Positions 1-8,824 are shown, counted from the first letter of the stretch. The stretch: 64,000 nucleotides of DNA from an uncultured Eubacteriales bacterium (GCA_934486635.1 CAKSPZ010000002.1:325174-389173); one strand, 5' to 3'. Notes: a model not told the origin generated them from the letters alone. Numbers and translations: made by a program.

Positions 1-1517
1 CATATACGCAATTACAAACGACATTTGGAGTAATAATGTTAGCGATAGTAAATGGAGTACCAAAGATACTAACGCTAAAAGAAATGTTAACACATTACAT
101 AGATTTCCAAATAGAAGTGTTAACCAGAAGAACACAGTTTGATTTAAAGAAAGCTAAAGAGAGAGCTCACATATTAGAAGGATTAAAGATAGCACTTGAT
201 CATATAGATGAAGTTATATCGATTTTAAGAGCATCTAAATCTGTAGCAGAAGGTAAAGAAAAATTAATAGAAGCATTTGGACTAGATGAAATACAAGCTC
301 AAGCAATAGTTCAAATGAGATTAGGTCAGTTAACAGGCTTAGAACGCAGTAAAATAGAAGAAGAATTAGCGGCATTAGAACAAAAAATAGCAGAACTATT
401 AGAGATTTTAGGAGATAAAACAAAACTTTTAGATATATTAAAAGAAGAAATCCGAGAAATAAAAAGACGTTTTGCAGATGACCGCAGAACAAAGATTACT
501 GCCGTGAGTGGAGAAGTTGATATAGAAGACTTAATACCGCAAGAAGAATGTGTATTGACATTAACTAATTTTGGATATTTAAAACGTCAAAAGATGGATA
601 CATATAAATTACAAAGACGAGGAGGCCGAGGGGTTTCTGGAATGAGTCGTAGAGAAGAAGATGTAGCTAGTGAGATGTTTATATTAAATAGTCATGATTA
701 TGTAATGCTGTTTACTAACTTTGGTAGAGTATATAGATTAAAATGTTATGAAATACCAGAAGGTTCAAGAACATCAAAAGGTACTAATGTTGCGAACTTG
801 TTACCGATAATGCCGGATGAAAGAGTAACATCGATGATTAAAGTATCTGAATTTGAAGAAGATAAATATCTTGTTATGGTAACCAAAGCAGGTATAATAA
901 AAAGGACCTTATTAAATTCATATGATACTGCAAGAAAAGGCGGACTTAAAGCTATAGAATTAGATGATGGTGATGAATTAGCATGGGTAGCTGTAACAGA
1001 TGGAAACACAGAATTGTTAGTTGCTACAAAAGATGGTATGGCAATAAGATTTAATGAAACAGATGTTAGAGTAGTAGGTCGCACAGCTCGAGGAGTTAAA
1101 TCAATCACATTACATGCAGGCGATGAAGTTGTAGGAATGAGTCCGGTATTAAAAGATAAATTAGTACTGACTGTTTCAGAGACAGGTTATGGTAGATTAT
1201 CTGATATAGAAGATTATAGACTACAAATGCGTGGAGGAAAAGGTATTACCAATTATCATGTTGATAAATATGGAAAAGTTGCATCAATAAAAATGGTATC
1301 TTTAGATGAAGATATTATTTTAATTTCAGAAGATGGAATTATCATAAGAATAGAAGCAAATTCCATTAGAGTATGTTCAAGACCATCAAAAGGTGTACGA
1401 GTAATGAAAATTACCGGTGATAACAAGATTGTTGCAGTAGCAAATGCACCACACGAAGAGGAAGAACCAGAACATGAGGAAGATAATACAAATATGGAAC
1501 CTGATGGGGAACAATAA
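1..1517 (+). CDS. gyrA: DNA gyrase subunit A, C-terminal part (5' end outside window)
   Basis: Partial gene: the frame is already open at base 3, so the start lies left of the window. About 504 codons remain, covering the end of the coiled-coil of the breakage-reunion domain and the six-bladed DNA-wrapping pinwheel. The pinwheel carries the GyrA box QRRGGRG (bases 612-632), the signature that separates gyrase from topoisomerase IV ParC. The gene ends in an acidic Glu/Asp-rich tail. GyrA pairs with GyrB to introduce negative supercoils using ATP. In many Firmicutes gyrA lies close to oriC, so the origin may lie to the left; that is inference. A GC-rich terminator follows at 1564. Confidence 0.97.
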   Translation, partial: YTQLQTTFGVIMLAIVNGVPKILTLKEMLTHYIDFQIEVLTRRTQFDLKKAKERAHILEGLKIALDHIDEVISILRASKSVAEGKEKLIEAFGLDEIQAQAIVQMRLGQLTGLERSKIEEELAALEQKIAELLEILGDKTKLLDILKEEIREIKRRFADDRRTKITAVSGEVDIEDLIPQEECVLTLTNFGYLKRQKMDTYKLQRRGGRGVSGMSRREEDVASEMFILNSHDYVMLFTNFGRVYRLKCYEIPEGSRTSKGTNVANLLPIMPDERVTSMIKVSEFEEDKYLVMVTKAGIIKRTLLNSYDTARKGGLKAIELDDGDELAWVAVTDGNTELLVATKDGMAIRFNETDVRVVGRTARGVKSITLHAGDEVVGMSPVLKDKLVLTVSETGYGRLSDIEDYRLQMRGGKGITNYHVDKYGKVASIKMVSLDEDIILISEDGIIIRIEANSIRVCSRPSKGVRVMKITGDNKIVAVANAPHEEEEPEHEEDNTNMEPDGEQ

Positions 1518-1563
1518 ATTTTCAACAGAAAAATAAAAAGTTGTTGAAAATTTAAAAGTGTAG

Positions 1564-1616
1564 GGCCGGGCGGGGACGCCCCGCGATATAGTGGGGCGTC
1601 CCCGCCCGGCCTTTTT
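1564..1616 (+). terminator. gyrA terminator with decaloop hairpin
   Basis: A perfect 19-bp stem (1564-1582 with 1593-1611) closes the ten-base loop GCGATATAGT and is followed by TTTTT. It has the form of an intrinsic terminator 47 bases after gyrA. The stem is almost pure G+C inside AT-rich DNA. The same loop recurs in hairpins at 13418, 18481 and 39632, with different stems. Confidence 0.85.
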
Positions 1617-1633
1617 GTAACATAAAAGAAATG

Positions 1634-1673
1634 GCACCCACGAGACACACCAAATCCTGTGTCTCACGGGTGC
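1634..1673. repeat. Second hairpin between gyrA and rpe
   Basis: The arms 1634-1648 and 1659-1673 pair over 13 of 15 positions. The two mismatches are A/C pairs on the plus strand and would be G-U pairs in a minus-strand RNA. It contains AGACACACCAAA, shared with the hairpin at 17897-17921. It lies just upstream of rpe and has no T-run on the plus strand, so it is probably not a terminator for plus-strand transcripts. Confidence 0.6.
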
Positions 1674-1709
1674 TGCTAATAACAGCTGAAAAATAGGAAA
1701 GGAGCACAG

Positions 1710-2357
1710 ATGACAATGGAAATAGCACCATCAATACTAGCAAGTGATTTTTCAAAATTAGGAGAGGAAATAGAAAGAACATCAAAAGCGGGAGCTGATT
1801 ATATACATATAGATGTAATGGATGGAATGTTTGTGAAAAATATAACAATAGGTCCACCTGTGATAAAATCTATACGTAAATATACGAATATACCTTTTGA
1901 TGTACATTTAATGATAGAAGAACCATCAAGATATATAGACGATTTTGTAAAAGCAGGCGCAGATATAATAACAATACATTTAGAAGCGGAAAAAAATATC
2001 GAAAAAGCCATAAATTTAATAAAATCCAAAGGAATTAAAGTAGGATTATCTATAAAACCCAATACTCCTATTGACGAAATAATGAAATATTTAAATTTAA
2101 TAGATATTGTTTTAATAATGACAGTAGAACCAGGGTTTGGTGGACAATCGTTTATTGAAGAAATGATGGAAAAAGTAAAAACTATAAAACGAGAAATAGA
2201 AAAAAATAAATTAAATATAAAAATAGAAGTGGATGGAGGAATAAACCAAGAAACAATAAAAATAGCAAAGAGTGCCGGAGTTGATATATGTGTGGCGGGA
2301 ACAAGTGTATATAAAAGTAGTGATATGAAAACAACAATAAATCAAATGAAACAATAA
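1710..2357 (+). CDS. rpe: Ribulose-phosphate 3-epimerase
   Basis: A 215-residue TIM-barrel enzyme that interconverts ribulose 5-phosphate and xylulose 5-phosphate in the pentose phosphate pathway. Family marks appear in order: APSILASDF at the N-terminus, HIDVMDG with metal-binding His and Asp, DVHLMI, TVEPGFGGQ, and VDGGI near the C-terminus. Length is normal for the family. ATG 1710 follows AAAGGAG; a second ATG two codons later (1716) is also possible. It lies downstream of gyrA but is separated from it by two hairpins, so it is probably transcribed separately. The downstream neighbour mecA converges on it across the hairpin at 2366. Confidence 0.96.
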   Translation: MTMEIAPSILASDFSKLGEEIERTSKAGADYIHIDVMDGMFVKNITIGPPVIKSIRKYTNIPFDVHLMIEEPSRYIDDFVKAGADIITIHLEAEKNIEKAINLIKSKGIKVGLSIKPNTPIDEIMKYLNLIDIVLIMTVEPGFGGQSFIEEMMEKVKTIKREIEKNKLNIKIEVDGGINQETIKIAKSAGVDICVAGTSVYKSSDMKTTINQMKQ

Positions 2358-2365
2358 AAAAATAA

Positions 2366-2418
2366 ATGGCCGGCACACCTTACCATTATTTTCAATTTGG
2401 TCTAGGTGTGCCGGCCAT
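2366..2418. terminator. Bidirectional terminator-like hairpin, GGCCGGCACACCT group
   Basis: The perfect 15-bp arms 2366-2380 and 2404-2418 surround a 23-base AT-rich loop between convergent rpe and mecA. The arm GGCCGGCACACCT recurs exactly at 61484 and as a variant at 3857. A-rich DNA to the left and T-poor DNA to the right suggest it mainly ends mecA transcripts. Confidence 0.7.
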
Positions 2419-2424
2419 ACTAAA

Positions 2425-3003
2425 TTAGGAAACAAGATATTTACCTAATGTTTCAACGGCATTATTTTTTATAATGACATTACCTTTTTCGAAGATTCTG
2501 GCTGCAGTAATATTATTTTTACCAACAAAATCTCCATATTCACTTATAATTGCCAATAATTTAGAGGAGATAGAACCATTAAGATAAAGAACGATGTAAT
2601 AATAATTTTTAAATTGAACAATTGAACTATTAGAGAAAACAAAACTTTTATTATAAATACGTTCAATAGAATTAAAAAGACTTTCCAAATCATCGAATAA
2701 AAATACAAATGGTTTAGAGTTATTTTTTATTTTATAAATTTTACGAGATTTTTTAGAGTTGTTAGAAAGTAAAGTTACTAAAACAAAGCAACCGTTAGGT
2801 TGAGGAATAGCTTCTATTAAAAGTTTATTATTATCGACAGAAAACCCTATTTCTTTTTTTGCACGAACTAATAAGTTTTTTATAATTTCTTTAGAATAAT
2901 CATTTTTCCAGTCTAATTGTTTAAAAGTGATATTCAATAAATCTAAATCCTCGCTTGAAAGGGCAATTAATAAACGTTTTTCGTCAATTTTATCTAAAAT
3001 CAT
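2425..3003 (-). CDS. mecA: MecA-family ClpC adaptor protein
   Basis: A 192-residue protein with the two-part MecA layout. A short N-terminal region ends near residue 70 in the family-like stretch EAIPQPNGCFVLVT. The C-terminal half (about residues 90-190) contains the FDDLES region typical of the ClpC-binding domain. In Bacillus, MecA delivers substrates such as ComK to ClpC-ClpP; the substrates here are unknown. I place the start at ATG 3003, preceded by GGGGGGT; an upstream in-frame TTG at 3018 would put the ribosome-binding G-run inside the coding region. Similarity to Bacillus MecA is modest but the conserved segments line up. Confidence 0.75.
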   Translation of the reverse strand: MILDKIDEKRLLIALSSEDLDLLNITFKQLDWKNDYSKEIIKNLLVRAKKEIGFSVDNNKLLIEAIPQPNGCFVLVTLLSNNSKKSRKIYKIKNNSKPFVFLFDDLESLFNSIERIYNKSFVFSNSSIVQFKNYYYIVLYLNGSISSKLLAIISEYGDFVGKNNITAARIFEKGNVIIKNNAVETLGKYLVS

Positions 3004-3162
3004 GACGGTACCCCCCAATGCAATAATAAAAAGTATCTTAATAACATAATATTATGGATAGTAAGAGTGTGCAAGTGGATATTTAAGGATGAGATAAATT
3101 ACATAAAAAAATAAACATAAAAATGAATAAAAAATGTAATAAAACAATAAAATCACAAATCA

Positions 3163-3191
3163 TTGACAAAAAAGAAATATAATAGTAAAAT
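3163..3191 (+). promoter_or_regulatory. Sigma-A promoter
   Basis: TTGACA (3163-3168), a 17-base spacer and TAAAAT (3186-3191), placed about 36 bases upstream of the zinc-ribbon membrane protein start at 3227. Confidence 0.7.
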
Positions 3192-3226
3192 TATTAAAAA
3201 ATAAATTACAAGGAATAAAATGGTGA

Positions 3227-3658
3227 ATGAATATGTTTTTTGATGTTTTTTTAGGTTTAGGAATGTTAAATTTCACAACGGCGATTTTATATAAGGTGTT
3301 TTTAGGAATAGCTGTTTATAAAGATGCGACTAATAGAAAAGATAAAAATGCGGTGCTATGGACAGTATTAATTATTTTATTTGGATTAATACCGTTAATA
3401 ATATATGCGGTTGTAGTATATCAAAAAGAAAAAGAACTGATACGTTGTCCGCATTGTGGAAATTTGGTTTCGAAGAAGTTCCCTGTGTGTATGTATTGCA
3501 AACAACATATAAAGGAATTTAATGAAAATTCAATTATATCAGAAGAAGTAAAGAAATATTTAATAATAGCAGCAGTTATCTTTTTTATAAATAAAATTAT
3601 ATCAATAGCAATGACTTTATCAAATTATAATAAAAATATATTTTTTAACATGTTTTAA
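3227..3658 (+). CDS. Zinc-ribbon membrane protein, unknown function
   Basis: A 143-residue protein I cannot name. Hydrophobic segments lie at about residues 12-31, 43-65 and 111-131. Between the second and third is a small zinc ribbon, CPHC followed after 13 residues by CMYC, which probably faces the cytoplasm. An in-frame stop (3224-3226) directly precedes the start, so ATG 3227 is the first possible start; AGGA lies 12 bases upstream. It has its own promoter (3163-3191) and is followed at once by the 5S rRNA promoter, so it appears to be a single-gene unit. The gene is real judging by promoter, ribosome-binding site and composition; the function is open. Confidence 0.7.
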   Translation: MNMFFDVFLGLGMLNFTTAILYKVFLGIAVYKDATNRKDKNAVLWTVLIILFGLIPLIIYAVVVYQKEKELIRCPHCGNLVSKKFPVCMYCKQHIKEFNENSIISEEVKKYLIIAAVIFFINKIISIAMTLSNYNKNIFFNMF

Positions 3659-3676
3659 AAGTATTATTTTTTATAG

Positions 3677-3705
3677 TTGACAAATTATTTTTTTTATTAT
3701 ATAAT
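3677..3705 (+). promoter_or_regulatory. Consensus promoter of the 5S rRNA gene
   Basis: A perfect TTGACA (3677-3682), 17-base spacer and TATAAT (3700-3705) sit a few bases upstream of the 5S rRNA 5' end. Such a match to consensus is typical of stable-RNA promoters. Confidence 0.9.
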
Positions 3706-3713
3706 GCAAATAA

Positions 3714-3833
<120 letters not shown>

Positions 3834-3852
3834 TATTTTTTTGTAAATAACG

Positions 3853-3907
3853 TAATGGCCGGCATGCCTTACCTATTAACTTTATTAGTAAGGTATGCCG
3901 GCCATTA
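3853..3907. repeat. GGCCGGCATGCCT hairpin after 5S rRNA
   Basis: The 20-bp arms 3853-3872 and 3888-3907 contain one G-T pair. The core GGCCGGCATGCCT is a close variant of the arms at 2368 and 61484. It lies between the 5S terminator and the rubredoxin 3' end. Confidence 0.7.
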
Positions 3908-3925
3908 CTGCTTAAATAAAAGTAT

Positions 3926-3963
3926 CAGGCGTGCCTCGCATTACATTGCGCGAGGCACGCCTG
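3926..3963 (-). terminator. Rubredoxin terminator-like hairpin
   Basis: Perfect 14-bp arms (3926-3939 and 3950-3963) enclose a ten-base loop. Read on the minus strand the loop is GCAATGTAAT, which resembles the GCGATATAGT decaloop seen elsewhere (7 of 10 positions). It begins 14 bases after the rubredoxin stop codon. Confidence 0.65.
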
Positions 3964-3977
3964 ATTATTATCTAACT

Positions 3978-4136
3978 TTATTCTTTTGTAAACATTTCTT
4001 TACCGGCGCCACACATAGGACAAAGCCAATCGTTAGGCAGTTCGTTAAAAGAAGTGTTTTGAGGAATACCACCTTCAGAATCACCGCGTTTGGGGTCATA
4101 TAACCAACCACAAGCATCACAAATATATTTATTCAT
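3978..4136 (-). CDS. Rubredoxin
   Basis: A 52-residue protein beginning MNKYICDACGWLYDP. It holds the two iron-binding pairs of rubredoxin: CDAC near residue 6 and CPMC near residue 40, with NDWLCPMCG matching the family's second loop. It binds one iron as Fe(Cys)4 and acts as a small cytoplasmic electron carrier, often feeding rubrerythrin or other oxygen- and peroxide-reducing enzymes in anaerobes; a rubrerythrin lies at 23233. ATG 4136 follows GAAGGAG at good spacing. Length is normal for rubredoxin. Confidence 0.95.
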   Translation of the reverse strand: MNKYICDACGWLYDPKRGDSEGGIPQNTSFNELPNDWLCPMCGAGKEMFTKE

Positions 4137-4288
4137 ATTTTAACTCCTTCTTTATTTGTATGTTAAAAACTTTTTGTTAAAATTAGTTGCATAATTTGTG
4201 TTTTTGTCAAAAAATATATTTTTTTGTAAGTTAACAACATCTTTAATGCTGTATATGTTAAAAAAACTGTTGAAAAGGTTGAAAAACA

Positions 4289-4474
4289 TTAAGTGTAATA
4301 AAAAAATGTTGATTCTAAATCGGAAATGTATTTATATGCTTGAGTTATTGCTTTTTTATATGTGAAATCTAGGTATTGTTTGTAAGTGTTTGTAAGAAAA
4401 TATCCACTTAATGAAAATATTGAAAATATTGTTAATAGAAGAAAAGTTTTTATAATATTTTTTGTTTTTTTCAT
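4289..4474 (-). CDS. Small single-pass membrane or exported protein
   Basis: A 61-residue protein with a Lys-rich N-terminus (MKKTKN) followed by a hydrophobic segment at about residues 8-27, then a short polar tail with several Tyr. It could be a membrane anchor or an uncleaved signal. AAGGAG lies seven bases before ATG 4474, which is the main reason I accept it. No family is recognised. Its 5' side faces the cloverleaf at 4574 and the divergent cysteine desulfurase gene. Confidence 0.5.
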   Translation of the reverse strand: MKKTKNIIKTFLLLTIFSIFSLSGYFLTNTYKQYLDFTYKKAITQAYKYISDLESTFFYYT

Positions 4475-4573
4475 TGGTTCTCCTTATAAATTATAGTTTT
4501 TCTGAGAATAACTATTTTATTCTAAATTTTTATGGTATATAATTTATTGTATACACATATGTTTGCTGGGATT

Positions 4574-4745
4574 GCGCCGCAGGTCACCGTTTTTTATTTA
4601 TTAGTATTTCCGAGAGTTAACTAATTTATTATATATTTAGAAAAAAACTCTCGGAAACTAATTTTTTATAAAAACGGTGAATGTGCAAGGTCCGCTTTAA
4701 AAAGCGGACCTTGCACACTGCACACAACGTGTGCGCCTGCGGCGC
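4574..4745. repeat. Cloverleaf palindromic element 1
   Basis: The outer 10-bp stem GCGCCGCAGG (4574-4583) pairs with 4736-4745. Inside are three hairpins: a long AT-rich arm 4584-4680 with a nested perfect stem (4607-4618 / 4646-4657), a perfect 17-bp hairpin 4682-4717, and a short GCACAC/GTGTGC hairpin 4720-4734. It occupies most of a divergent gap and ends 32 bases before the cysteine desulfurase start, so it is not a terminator for either neighbour and may lie in the leader of that gene. Confidence 0.8.
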
Positions 4746-4777
4746 GTGCAAAGAAAAAAGCAAGGAGGCAAAAACGC

Positions 4778-5908
4778 ATGACAGAGATATATTTAGACAA
4801 TGGTGCTACAACGAAACCAAGTGAATTATGCAAAGAAAAAATTATAGAGTTACTGGAAAAAAAGTATGGAAATCCATCATCATTACATGAAAAAGGTTTT
4901 GAAGCAGAACAAGAGTTAGAGCAAGCAAGAAATATAATAGCTTCGTCGATAAAAGCAAATGCAGAAGAAATATATTTTACATCAGGAGGAACAGAAGCTA
5001 ATAATATAGCTGTATTTGGTTCAGTAAAAGCAAAGAAAAAACAAGGAACTAAAATAGTGACAACAGAAATAGAACATTCATCCGTATATAATTCAATAAA
5101 GGAATTAGAAAAGGATGGATATGAAGTAATATATTTAAAACCAAATAAAGATGGAAATATAACAGAGTCTCAATTAAGAGAATCAATAGATGAAAAAACA
5201 ATACTGGTAAGTGTAATGATGGTTAACAATGAAACTGGAACAATTTTACCGGTAGATAAGATTAAAGATATAATAAAACAAAAAAAATCTCCGGCATTAT
5301 TACACATAGATGCAGTACAGGCATATAGCAAGATTCCTATAAGGGTAGATAAACTAGGAGTAGATTTATTGAGTATATCAGGACACAAGGTACATGGACC
5401 CAAAGGCATTGGAGCATTATATAAAAAGAAAGGGATAAATATAATTCCGTTAACATATGGAGGAGAACAACAGAAAAAAATACGTCCGGGAACAGAACCG
5501 GTTCCGTTAATTTGTGGATTTGGTGCTGCAGTAGAAGAATTTAAGGTAAAAGAGAATTTTGATAAAGTGACGAAATTAAATAAGTATTTAAGAGCTCAAA
5601 TTAAAGATATTGAAGGCATTCGTATTAATTCAGAAGAAAATAGTTTACCGTATATAATAAATATTTCTACAAACAAAATAAAATCAGAAACGATGTTACA
5701 TTATTTATCGTCTATGGGAATATATGTATCGAGTGGGTCAGCTTGTGCAAAGGGTCAAAAAAGTAGGGTTTTAAAAGCAATGAATTTACCGGAAAAATCA
5801 ATAGATACTGCTATTAGGATAAGTTTTTCAAAGTATAATACAATTGAAGAAATAGATAAATTTATATATGGTATAAAAAGTGGAATATCTAAGTTAGCAC
5901 ATATATAA
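4778..5908 (+). CDS. Cysteine desulfurase (IscS/NifS type)
   Basis: A 376-residue PLP enzyme that removes sulfur from cysteine to give alanine and an enzyme-bound persulfide. The PLP lysine is in SGHKVHGPKG (Lys204) and the catalytic cysteine in SSGSACAKG (Cys323). YLDNGATT at the N-terminus and SGGTEANN are further family marks. ATG 4778 follows AAGGAGG. thiI starts 20 bases after its stop, so the pair probably forms one operon that makes 4-thiouridine in tRNA, with this enzyme passing sulfur to ThiI. Bacillus has the same arrangement as nifZ-thiI. A general role in iron-sulfur cluster assembly cannot be excluded. Confidence 0.93.
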   Translation: MTEIYLDNGATTKPSELCKEKIIELLEKKYGNPSSLHEKGFEAEQELEQARNIIASSIKANAEEIYFTSGGTEANNIAVFGSVKAKKKQGTKIVTTEIEHSSVYNSIKELEKDGYEVIYLKPNKDGNITESQLRESIDEKTILVSVMMVNNETGTILPVDKIKDIIKQKKSPALLHIDAVQAYSKIPIRVDKLGVDLLSISGHKVHGPKGIGALYKKKGINIIPLTYGGEQQKKIRPGTEPVPLICGFGAAVEEFKVKENFDKVTKLNKYLRAQIKDIEGIRINSEENSLPYIINISTNKIKSETMLHYLSSMGIYVSSGSACAKGQKSRVLKAMNLPEKSIDTAIRISFSKYNTIEEIDKFIYGIKSGISKLAHI

Positions 5909-5928
5909 AATGAAAGGAAAAATAATAG

Positions 5929-7098
5929 ATGAAAGAAGTTATATTAATAAAATTAGGAGAAATCGTATTAAAAGGATTAAATAGGAGAAATTTTGAAGAT
6001 AAACTAATTAAAACAATAAGACATAGAATATCAAAAATAGGAAACTTTGAAATAAAAAATGTACAATCAACAATATATTTAATTCCACAAGATGAAGATT
6101 CAGATTTTGAGGAATTAAATGAAAAAGTAGGTAAGATTTTTGGCATATCTAGATATTCAAGAGCAGCTCAATGTAAAAAAGATTTAGATGAAATAAAAAA
6201 TACAGCAGTAGAATATTTAAAAGATGATTTATTAAAAGCATCTACATTTAAAGTTGAATCGAAACGAAGCGATAAAAAATTTCCACTAAAATCACCAGAA
6301 ATATCAGCTTTAGTGGGAGGATACATATTAGAGAAATATCCACATATAAAAGTTGATGTACATAATCCTGATATAACTGTTACAGTAGAAGTTAGAGATT
6401 TTGGAGCATATGTAAGAGGTGAATCTTTACCGGGAGCAGGAGGAATACCTGTAGGCACCGGAGGAAGAGCAGCTATATTGATATCGGGAGGAATAGATAG
6501 TCCGGTAGCTGCATGGATGATGGCTAAAAGAGGTGTAGAATTAATAGCAATTCATTTTGCAAGTCCACCATATACAAGTCCAAGAGCAGAACAAAAAGTA
6601 GTTTCACTTTTAAACAAAGTTTCACAATATAGTGGAAAAATTGAAATGATTACAGTGCCATTTACAGAAATACAAGAAAAAATAAAAAATGAGTGTCCGG
6701 AAGATTTATTTACAATAATAATGAGAAGATTTATGATGAAAATATCTCAGAAAATATCTTTAAAGTATAGATGTGAAGCTTTAATAACAGGAGAAAGTTT
6801 GGGACAGGTAGCAAGTCAAACAATGAGTGCGATTTATTGCACAAATGCAGCTGCACAAATGCCGATTTTCAGACCTTTAATAGGTATGGATAAAGATGAA
6901 ATTGTAAATATATCAAGAAAAATAGATACTTTTGATATTTCAATTTTACCTTATGAGGATTGTTGTACAGTATTTACTCCAAAACATCCTAAAACTAAAC
7001 CAACATTAGATGAAGTATTAAAAGCAGAAGAAATTTTAAATTGTGATGATTTAATTAATGAAGCTATAGAAAATATTAAAATAACAAAAATTTCTTAA
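5929..7098 (+). CDS. thiI: tRNA 4-thiouridine synthase ThiI
   Basis: A 389-residue ATP-dependent enzyme that places sulfur on uridine 8 of tRNA. It has the ferredoxin-like and THUMP region (residues 1-165), then a PP-loop ATP pyrophosphatase domain with SGGIDSPVAAWM near residue 185. CCTVFTPKHPKT lies near the C-terminus. It lacks the C-terminal rhodanese domain of the longer E. coli protein, as is usual in Firmicutes, so sulfur probably comes directly from the desulfurase encoded 20 bases upstream. It may also serve thiamine thiazole synthesis, but no thi genes are nearby. Confidence 0.95.
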   Translation: MKEVILIKLGEIVLKGLNRRNFEDKLIKTIRHRISKIGNFEIKNVQSTIYLIPQDEDSDFEELNEKVGKIFGISRYSRAAQCKKDLDEIKNTAVEYLKDDLLKASTFKVESKRSDKKFPLKSPEISALVGGYILEKYPHIKVDVHNPDITVTVEVRDFGAYVRGESLPGAGGIPVGTGGRAAILISGGIDSPVAAWMMAKRGVELIAIHFASPPYTSPRAEQKVVSLLNKVSQYSGKIEMITVPFTEIQEKIKNECPEDLFTIIMRRFMMKISQKISLKYRCEALITGESLGQVASQTMSAIYCTNAAAQMPIFRPLIGMDKDEIVNISRKIDTFDISILPYEDCCTVFTPKHPKTKPTLDEVLKAEEILNCDDLINEAIENIKITKIS

Positions 7099-7123
7099 TT
7101 ATAATAGAGAAAAGAGGGTATAA

Positions 7124-7960
7124 GTGAAGAAAATTAAAAGTTCCGATAAAATAAGAAAAATTGTTTTTGTTTTAAGTTTGATTGTATTCATAGTATCATT
7201 GGGAATATTAATTAAGTTATGTTTTGTTGATACATATGTAAATGACAGCACAATGAATGAAATAAAAAAAGTTTATTATGAATCAGATAATGAAAATAAT
7301 AAACCTATGGATTTAACTTCATTACATAACATTAATGCAGATATAAAAGGTTGGATAAAAATAAAAGATTCAAAAATAGATTATCCTGTATTACAATCCG
7401 GAACAAAATTTCCTGAATATTATCTTTATAGAAATTATAAAAAAGAATATACCGGGTTTGGAAGTATATTTTTAGATTCATTATGTAGTATAGAAAAACC
7501 ATCTAAAAATCTTATATTGTATGGACACCATATGAGAGACAGTAGTATGTTTGGAGATTTATTAAGATATAATGATTTAAATTATTATAAGGCCAGACCA
7601 ACAATTACATTTGATACTGTAATTGAAAAAGGTGAATGGAAAATTATTTCAATATTTAAAACCAATACGCTTAAAGAACAAGGTGAAATATTTAATTATT
7701 TAATAATAGACTTTAAAAATGATAAAGAGTTTCTTAAATTTATTGATGATGTTACTGCACGCTCCTTGATAAATATACCGGTAGATACAAATAAGGACGA
7801 TAGATTAATAACATTATCTACTTGTTCTTATGAGATGAAGGATTTCAGAACAGTAGTTGTAGCAAGAAAAGTAAGAGACAATGAATCAAATGAAGTAAAT
7901 GTAGAATTAGCATCAATAAATGAGAATCCGTTAATGCCAACAGGATATTATAAAAAATAA
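7124..7960 (+). CDS. srtB: Class B sortase
   Basis: A 278-residue membrane-anchored transpeptidase. Residues 13-33 form the N-terminal signal anchor. The catalytic set is complete: His in LYGHHM, Cys234 in TLSTCSY, and Arg in FRTVVVAR. The insert before the active-site Cys and the overall length fit class B, which attaches surface proteins to peptidoglycan. GTG 7124 is used, with AGAGGG upstream. It follows thiI by 25 bases and may be co-transcribed. No protein with an obvious sorting signal is encoded in this window, so its substrates must be elsewhere. Confidence 0.9.
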   Translation: MKKIKSSDKIRKIVFVLSLIVFIVSLGILIKLCFVDTYVNDSTMNEIKKVYYESDNENNKPMDLTSLHNINADIKGWIKIKDSKIDYPVLQSGTKFPEYYLYRNYKKEYTGFGSIFLDSLCSIEKPSKNLILYGHHMRDSSMFGDLLRYNDLNYYKARPTITFDTVIEKGEWKIISIFKTNTLKEQGEIFNYLIIDFKNDKEFLKFIDDVTARSLINIPVDTNKDDRLITLSTCSYEMKDFRTVVVARKVRDNESNEVNVELASINENPLMPTGYYKK

Positions 7961-8227
7961 GCACTAAAAATAGATTTAAGGTGGGTGTTTTTAAATTTTT
8001 ATGTTAAACACAACAAATTACTCGAATTTTAATTAAAAATTTAAATTTGGATACGTAAAAACAGAATTAAGCTATATAAAAAGTATTGGTGCTTTATATG
8101 CAAATAAAGCCGGGCCGAGTTGAAAAAATCAACTCGGCCCGGCTATCTATGTTAAACGGAAGGCCTGCGCAGTCTCCGCTTTAACATAATATGTTTTATG
8201 CTATTTTTTGACACAACGTTATATTTT
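7961..8227. other. Intergenic region with two hairpins
   Basis: A convergent gap of 267 bases. A perfect 15-bp GC-rich hairpin (8109-8123 / 8129-8143) is followed by a weaker hairpin (8148-8160 / 8175-8188). They could end transcription of sortase B and of the minus-strand gene at 8228. The first 140 bases show nothing I recognise. Confidence 0.6.
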
Positions 8228-8824
8228 TTATATAGATGAATCAGTGTCATTTACGACTGTTTGTTCACCTGTGTCTTTTGTAGTGGATGGTTCTTTTTCT
8301 ACAACTGGGTTATTAGCGGTTTTACTCGTTGTGCTTTTAGCTGTAGTTCTTTTTTTTGTGGTATTAATAGCTGAAGGTCCTGCTGATTTGTTCTTTTTTG
8401 TGGTAGTTGTAGTATTTTTTCTATTTGAAGTAGTTTTACTTTTTGTAGCAGTTGTTTTTGTAGGTTCTTTTTTTGCGCTATCCTCTATGTTTGATTTTGT
8501 CTTATTTTTATCTGTGTTTGTATTAACCACAGATTCTTTTTTATCAATAGAATTACTTTGAGTTCGTTTGATGTTTTGCATGTATTTGGAGAGGCTTATT
8601 AAGATGTATGTTCCAAATATAATATATCCTATGTTGTGAATAGTTGACATGTTAGTTACATTTGGCCAAATTTCTGTAATAATAAAATTTGCAACGATAA
8701 ATAAGGCATCAAATAGAAAAAAGAAAGAAAATGAACGGTACATTGGAAATATTCTAAGTTCAGATGTGAATAAAACCGTAGAGATAAATAAAAGAATTAT
8801 TGATGCAATAATTGAAAACCACAT
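8228..8824 (-). CDS. Membrane protein with long Lys/Thr/Ser/Asn tail
   Basis: A 198-residue protein of unknown function. The first 90 residues contain about three hydrophobic segments (roughly 2-20, 30-50 and 62-80). The last 100 residues are low-complexity and made mostly of Lys, Thr, Ser and Asn with a few acidic residues, which suggests a disordered basic tail. GGAGG lies at good distance before ATG 8824. Opposite-strand frames in this region are open only because of the biased tail composition. The tail could contact nucleic acid or wall polymers; nothing in the sequence decides this. Confidence 0.65.
   Translation of the reverse strand: MWFSIIASIILLFISTVLFTSELRIFPMYRSFSFFFLFDALFIVANFIITEIWPNVTNMSTIHNIGYIIFGTYILISLSKYMQNIKRTQSNSIDKKESVVNTNTDKNKTKSNIEDSAKKEPTKTTATKSKTTSNRKNTTTTTKKNKSAGPSAINTTKKRTTAKSTTSKTANNPVVEKEPSTTKDTGEQTVVNDTDSSI

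Noticed and set aside
7124..7960. Pilus or surface-protein locus around the sortase
   Set aside because: No neighbour carries a sorting signal or pilin-like domain; the sortase follows thiI alone.
8208..8561. Plus-strand frame rich in Val, Phe and Leu
   Set aside because: It is the antisense shadow of the Lys/Thr-rich tail encoded on the minus strand.
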